Positions 5,192 to 5,392 of a DNA stretch of 5,392 nt are shown in pieces. Origin of the DNA: Desulfotignum sp. (GTDB lineage: Bacteria; Desulfobacterota; Desulfobacteria; Desulfobacterales; Desulfobacteraceae); the NCBI GenBank assembly GCA_021737445.1, contig JAIPDY010000239.1:1-5392 (forward strand), written 5' to 3'. The notes below the pieces were generated by a model that was given only the letters and a program-made list of their open reading frames with translations, was not told where the DNA came from and made no database searches. Made by a program: the position numbers and the translations under genes. Every line of letters begins with the position of its first letter. Positions within the stretch are counted from its first letter, which is position 1.

Positions 5192-5392
5192 ATGGGCTTC
5201 TCCAGCATCAACGGATCATATTCCCTGTTTTTTATTGACCGACAAAATGGACACTGCCATGTGTGGATAGAAAATATCAGTGGGGGACTCTTGCATCAAT
5301 CCTTTGAGAAAACCGCTGAAACCCTTTGGACACAAGAGATTTGGGATGTTTTGTTACCGGATCTGTTTTTTAAATTATCGGAAATGCAAAAA
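5192..5392 (+). CDS. Unrecognised protein, start uncertain, runs off the window
   Basis: From ATG 5192 a frame stays open for 67 codons to the window end. It reads MGFSSINGSYSLFFIDRQNG and continues through HVWIENISGGLLHQSFEKTAETLW to LLPDLFFKLSEM. The composition looks like a real soluble protein: strand-like SYSLFFID and CHVWIEN, then amphipathic helices. I do not recognise a family. The frame is also open back to 5144 without another good start, and no clear Shine-Dalgarno precedes 5192, so either the start is imprecise or this is the tail of a displaced gene. An alternative ATG at 5181 in another frame stops after 29 codons. The 38-bp palindrome lies just upstream and may regulate it. Confidence 0.45.
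   Translation, partial: MGFSSINGSYSLFFIDRQNGHCHVWIENISGGLLHQSFEKTAETLWTQEIWDVLLPDLFFKLSEMQK

Overview
The window reads as an accessory 'defence island' segment from a Gram-negative bacterium of moderate GC content. My best guess, with low confidence, is a sulfate-reducing Desulfobacterota-like lineage; no marker gene in the window fixes the taxonomy. Every recognisable gene belongs to a family typical of mobile defence or addiction modules. I see no rRNA, tRNA, CRISPR array or transposase.

Positions 1-1880 (minus strand) hold a two-gene operon. An AAA+ ATPase (885-1880, resembling the ATPase of IetAS-type systems) overlaps by one base (TAATG) a UvrD/Rep-family helicase gene (1-885). The helicase lacks the N-terminal part I expect for its family. 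It is also broken near the window edge by a one-base frameshift immediately before its Walker B DEAQD motif. Positions 1881-2252 are a divergent intergenic region with candidate promoters facing both ways.

Positions 2253-3919 (plus strand) hold a compact, visibly AT-richer Type II restriction-modification system. It consists of a PaeR7I/XhoI-family endonuclease and a beta-class amino-methyltransferase, overlapping by one base (TAGTG). The expected target is CTCGAG, which does not occur in the window. The methyltransferase carries a TSPPY motif, and its class differs from the one I recall for the classical PaeR7I partner.

Positions 4033-5033 (plus strand) hold a layered toxin-antitoxin operon behind a good sigma70-type promoter (TTGAAA-17-TATTCT). 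The order is: a 62-aa antitoxin-like protein; a ParE/RelE toxin cut off after about 16 recognisable residues; an intact hicB-hicA pair with the antitoxin first; and a DUF2283 protein. All joins are overlaps or very short gaps, so the HicBA pair appears to have taken over the leader of a degraded ParE module.

Positions 5034-5392 contain an imperfect stem-loop, a striking 38-bp near-perfect palindrome (5111-5148), and an unrecognised reading frame (from 5192) that stays open to the window end.

Taken together, the R-M system would restrict incoming DNA, the HicBA module would stabilise the region, and the ATPase/helicase pair may be a further defence module that is degraded or frameshifted here.
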